Made by a program: the position numbers and the translations under genes
Notes under the pieces: generated by a model
What the model was told of the DNA's origin: nothing
Database searches by the model: none
The model's input: only the letters and a program-made list of their open reading frames with translations
DNA from: an uncultured Chloroflexota bacterium
GTDB taxonomy: Bacteria; Chloroflexota; Anaerolineae; Promineifilales; Promineifilaceae
Assembly: GCA_937958365.1 (NCBI GenBank)
Contig: CALFEW010000888.1
Location: 1 to 6,863 of the forward strand
DNA: 6,863 nt
Direction: 5' to 3'
Shown: one piece after another, positions 5,385 to 6,863 of the stretch
Position numbering within the stretch: position 1 is the first letter of the stretch
How the letters are laid out: each line of letters begins with the position of its first letter

Positions 5385-6782
5385 CTACTCGCCGCGAACC
5401 ATTTGGGCGGCGATGCGGTTGTGTTTTTCCAGGTTAGCGGGCAGGTTGATGGTGGTGAGACGGCCGTTTTCCACCACCACTTTGCCGTTAATTACCGACC
5501 AGTCCACGCCGGGCGGCTGGCACAGGATCATTGCGGCGACCGGATCGTGGCCCGCGCCGGCGAAGGCGACCTGATTCATATTCACGGCGATGAAGTCGGC
5601 GCTCATGCCGGGGGCCAGGTAGCCGATGTCATCGCGGCCAAGCACGGCCGCGCCGCCGCGGGTGGCAATCTCCAACGCTTCGCGGGCGGTCATGGCATCG
5701 GGTTGGCCGCCAAAGCCGCCGCGCCCGCCCGGCGCTTCGCTGAGGTAGCGGTCTGGGGCGACGCGCTGGAGCAGCATGGCCTGTCGCGCTTCGGTGAACA
5801 GGTGACTGCCGTCGTTGGAGGCGGAGCCATCCACGCCCAGGCCGACGGGCACACCGGCGCGGCGCATGGCGGGCACGGCCGCGATGCCGCTGGCCAGGCG
5901 CATGTTGCTGGAGGGGCAGTGGGCCACGCCGGTTCCCGTCCGCCCAAACAGGCTGATTTCTGACTCGCTCATGTGGACGCAGTGGGCGTGCCAGACGTCA
6001 TCGCCGGTCCAGCCGAGCGATTCGACGTAGGGCACGGGGCGATGGCCGAAGGTTGCCAGGCAAAATTCTTCCTCTTCGAGCGTTTCGGCCAGATGGGTGT
6101 GCAGGCGCACGCCGTAGGCGCGGGCCAGCCGGGCCGATTCGCGCATCAGATCAGGCGTCACGGAGAAGGGGGAGCAGGGGGCCAGGACGATGCGCATCAT
6201 GGCGTGGCGCTGGGCGTCGTGGTAGGTTTCGATGAGGCGCTGGCTGTCTTTGAGGATGAAGGCTTCGTCTTCGGTGACGCGGTCTGGGGGGAGGCCGCCT
6301 TTGCTTTCGCCGAGGGACATGGAGCCGCGGGCGGCGTGGAAGCGCACGCCGATTTCTTGGGCGGCGCGAATCTGGCTGTCCAGGGTGCAGTCGTTGGGGA
6401 AGATGTAGAGGTGGTCGCTGCTGGTGGTGCAGCCGGATAGGGCCAGTTCGGCCAGCCCGGTGAGGGTGCTGACGTAGATGGCTTCGTCGGTGAGGTTGGC
6501 CCAGATGGGGTAGAGGGTTTTGAGCCAGGTGAAGAGGTCGGCGTCTTGGGCCAGGACGCGGGTGAGGGTTTGGTAGAGGTGGTGGTGGGTGTTGACCAGG
6601 CCGGGCAGGACGACGTGACCGGCGAGGTCGAGTACGGTGTCGGCGGCGGCGGGCAGGTCGGCGGTGGGGCCGACTTGCTGGATGACGTTGTCTACGACGT
6701 AGAGGCCGCCGTTGGCAATTTCGCGGCGCTGGTCGTCCAGGGTGACGAGGACGGCCGTGTTTTTGACGAGTAATGTGCTCAT
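5385..6782 (-). CDS. Probable 8-oxoguanine deaminase (amidohydrolase superfamily)
   Basis: This 465-residue metal-dependent hydrolase belongs to the group containing guanine deaminase, AtzB/TrzN-type aminohydrolases and 8-oxoguanine deaminase. Visible active-site motifs are GLVNTHHHLYQ (61-71, first HxH metal site), HTHLAE (228-233, metal histidine and catalytic glutamate), HAHCVH (265-270) and GVDGSASND (316-324, metal aspartate). Blocks such as HAARGSMSLGESKGGLPPDR (149-168) and APCSPFSV (201-208), together with TGVAHCPSSNMRLASGI (284-300), are as I recall them for 8-oxoguanine deaminases, which hydrolyse free 8-oxoguanine to urate and ammonia. An isoguanine, guanine or triazine activity is the main alternative. 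The N-terminus (1-60) and C-terminus (about 395-440) supply the small beta domain typical of the superfamily. The start at ATG 6780-6782 has GGAG (6789-6792) six bases upstream; the frame stays open further upstream, but that extension would run through the probable promoter region. It is the first gene of the minus-strand operon. Confidence 0.85.
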   Translation of the reverse strand: MSTLLVKNTAVLVTLDDQRREIANGGLYVVDNVIQQVGPTADLPAAADTVLDLAGHVVLPGLVNTHHHLYQTLTRVLAQDADLFTWLKTLYPIWANLTDEAIYVSTLTGLAELALSGCTTSSDHLYIFPNDCTLDSQIRAAQEIGVRFHAARGSMSLGESKGGLPPDRVTEDEAFILKDSQRLIETYHDAQRHAMMRIVLAPCSPFSVTPDLMRESARLARAYGVRLHTHLAETLEEEEFCLATFGHRPVPYVESLGWTGDDVWHAHCVHMSESEISLFGRTGTGVAHCPSSNMRLASGIAAVPAMRRAGVPVGLGVDGSASNDGSHLFTEARQAMLLQRVAPDRYLSEAPGGRGGFGGQPDAMTAREALEIATRGGAAVLGRDDIGYLAPGMSADFIAVNMNQVAFAGAGHDPVAAMILCQPPGVDWSVINGKVVVENGRLTTINLPANLEKHNRIAAQMVRGE

Positions 6783-6788
6783 GTCAGG

Positions 6789-6800
6789 CTCCGACTCCTT
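6789..6800 (-). promoter_or_regulatory. Ribosome binding site of the deaminase gene
   Basis: On the minus strand GGAG (6789-6792) lies six bases before the ATG and decides this start. A second purine block, AAGGAG (6795-6800), lies 12 bases before the ATG and is probably too far to be the main site. Confidence 0.6.
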
Positions 6801-6829
6801 TGTTAAGGCTGGTAAATATGGGTGAGATA

Positions 6830-6858
6830 ACTGTAGCACGGCCGTTTGGGGTTGGCAA
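6830..6858 (-). promoter_or_regulatory. Probable sigma-70-type promoter of the three-gene operon
   Basis: On the minus strand TTGCCA (6853-6858, five of six matches to the -35 consensus) and TACAGT (6830-6835, four of six to the -10 consensus) are separated by exactly 17 bases. Transcription would begin near 6823, leaving a leader of about 40 bases before the deaminase ATG. The spacer contains a complete copy of the iterated palindrome (6838-6845). Confidence 0.5.
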
Positions 6859-6863
6859 TGGGG

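Larger units (their letters stand above)
561..6845. repeat. Highly iterated palindrome ACGGCCGT, 20 exact copies
   Basis: Exact copies begin at 561, 659, 693, 861, 996, 1120, 1518, 1611, 1982, 3082, 3397, 3549, 3764, 4157, 4377, 4577, 4682, 5460, 6751 and 6838. The word is its own reverse complement. Within genes it is read in all three frames: Thr-Ala-Val (11 copies), Gly-Arg (4) and Arg-Pro (3). One copy ends on the last base of the exonuclease stop codon (3549-3556) and one lies in the promoter spacer at 6838. Near copies ACGGCCGA (2008) and ACGGCCGC (5644, 5875) also occur. Flanking bases are not conserved, so the unit is the octamer itself. Confidence 0.92.

Noticed and set aside
6555..6600. 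G-rich run on the plus strand as a G-quadruplex
   Set aside because: Runs are mostly of two guanines and lie opposite ordinary codons of the deaminase; a stable four-run, three-tier motif is not present.
5468..6750. A 1.28-kb stretch without an exact ACGGCCGT copy, as a sign of recent transfer
   Set aside because: With 20 copies in 6.9 kb, one gap of this size is not surprising, and near copies ACGGCCGC occur inside it at 5644 and 5875. The 1.09-kb gap at 1990-3081 is similar.
6783..6839. Nineteen-residue N-terminal extension of the deaminase from a GTG start
   Set aside because: It would start in the promoter region, whereas the ATG at 6782 has a well-spaced GGAG and the expected N-terminal beta strand.

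Overview
The window is dense, moderately GC-rich bacterial chromosomal DNA: six protein genes, the longest gap between them about 125 bases. Nothing suggests a plasmid, phage or insertion sequence. Gene content and repeat style would fit a Chloroflexota (Anaerolineae-like) genome, but this is a low-confidence impression: the window holds no rRNA or universal marker gene.

Plus-strand half (1-3533). The 3' part of a membrane protein gene comes first: the end of a probable von Willebrand A domain, an Ig-like region, a Pro/Thr linker, one transmembrane helix and a cytoplasmic FHA domain. A short intergenic stretch made of heptamer repeats follows, then a HAD-superfamily phosphatase gene ending in a probable intrinsic terminator. 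After it, with its own strong Shine-Dalgarno sequence, comes a polyprenyl-phosphate sugar phosphotransferase that starts exopolysaccharide or O-antigen-type glycan synthesis on the lipid carrier.

Minus-strand half (3556-6863). Three genes run right to left and look like one operon, with a plausible sigma-70-type promoter at 6830-6858: a probable 8-oxoguanine deaminase (5385-6782), a protein with two tandem Nudix domains (4420-5328), and a DEDDh 3'-5' exonuclease fused to a C-terminal WYL domain (3556-4410). The last two are separated by 9 bases, and the ribosome binding site of the exonuclease overlaps the end of the Nudix gene. Taken together they suggest an inferred, untested role in clearing oxidised guanine, damaged nucleotides and DNA ends, with the WYL domain as a possible ligand sensor. 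The operon converges on the sugar phosphotransferase with 22 bases between stop codons.

The most striking non-genic signal is the palindromic octamer ACGGCCGT, present 20 times in 6.9 kb, in all three reading frames and outside genes. It resembles the HIP1 phenomenon of cyanobacteria but with a different word. Other structures are a nested 33-base inverted repeat between the deaminase and Nudix genes, a tandem heptamer array before the HAD gene, and a terminator hairpin built from two copies of the palindrome core.
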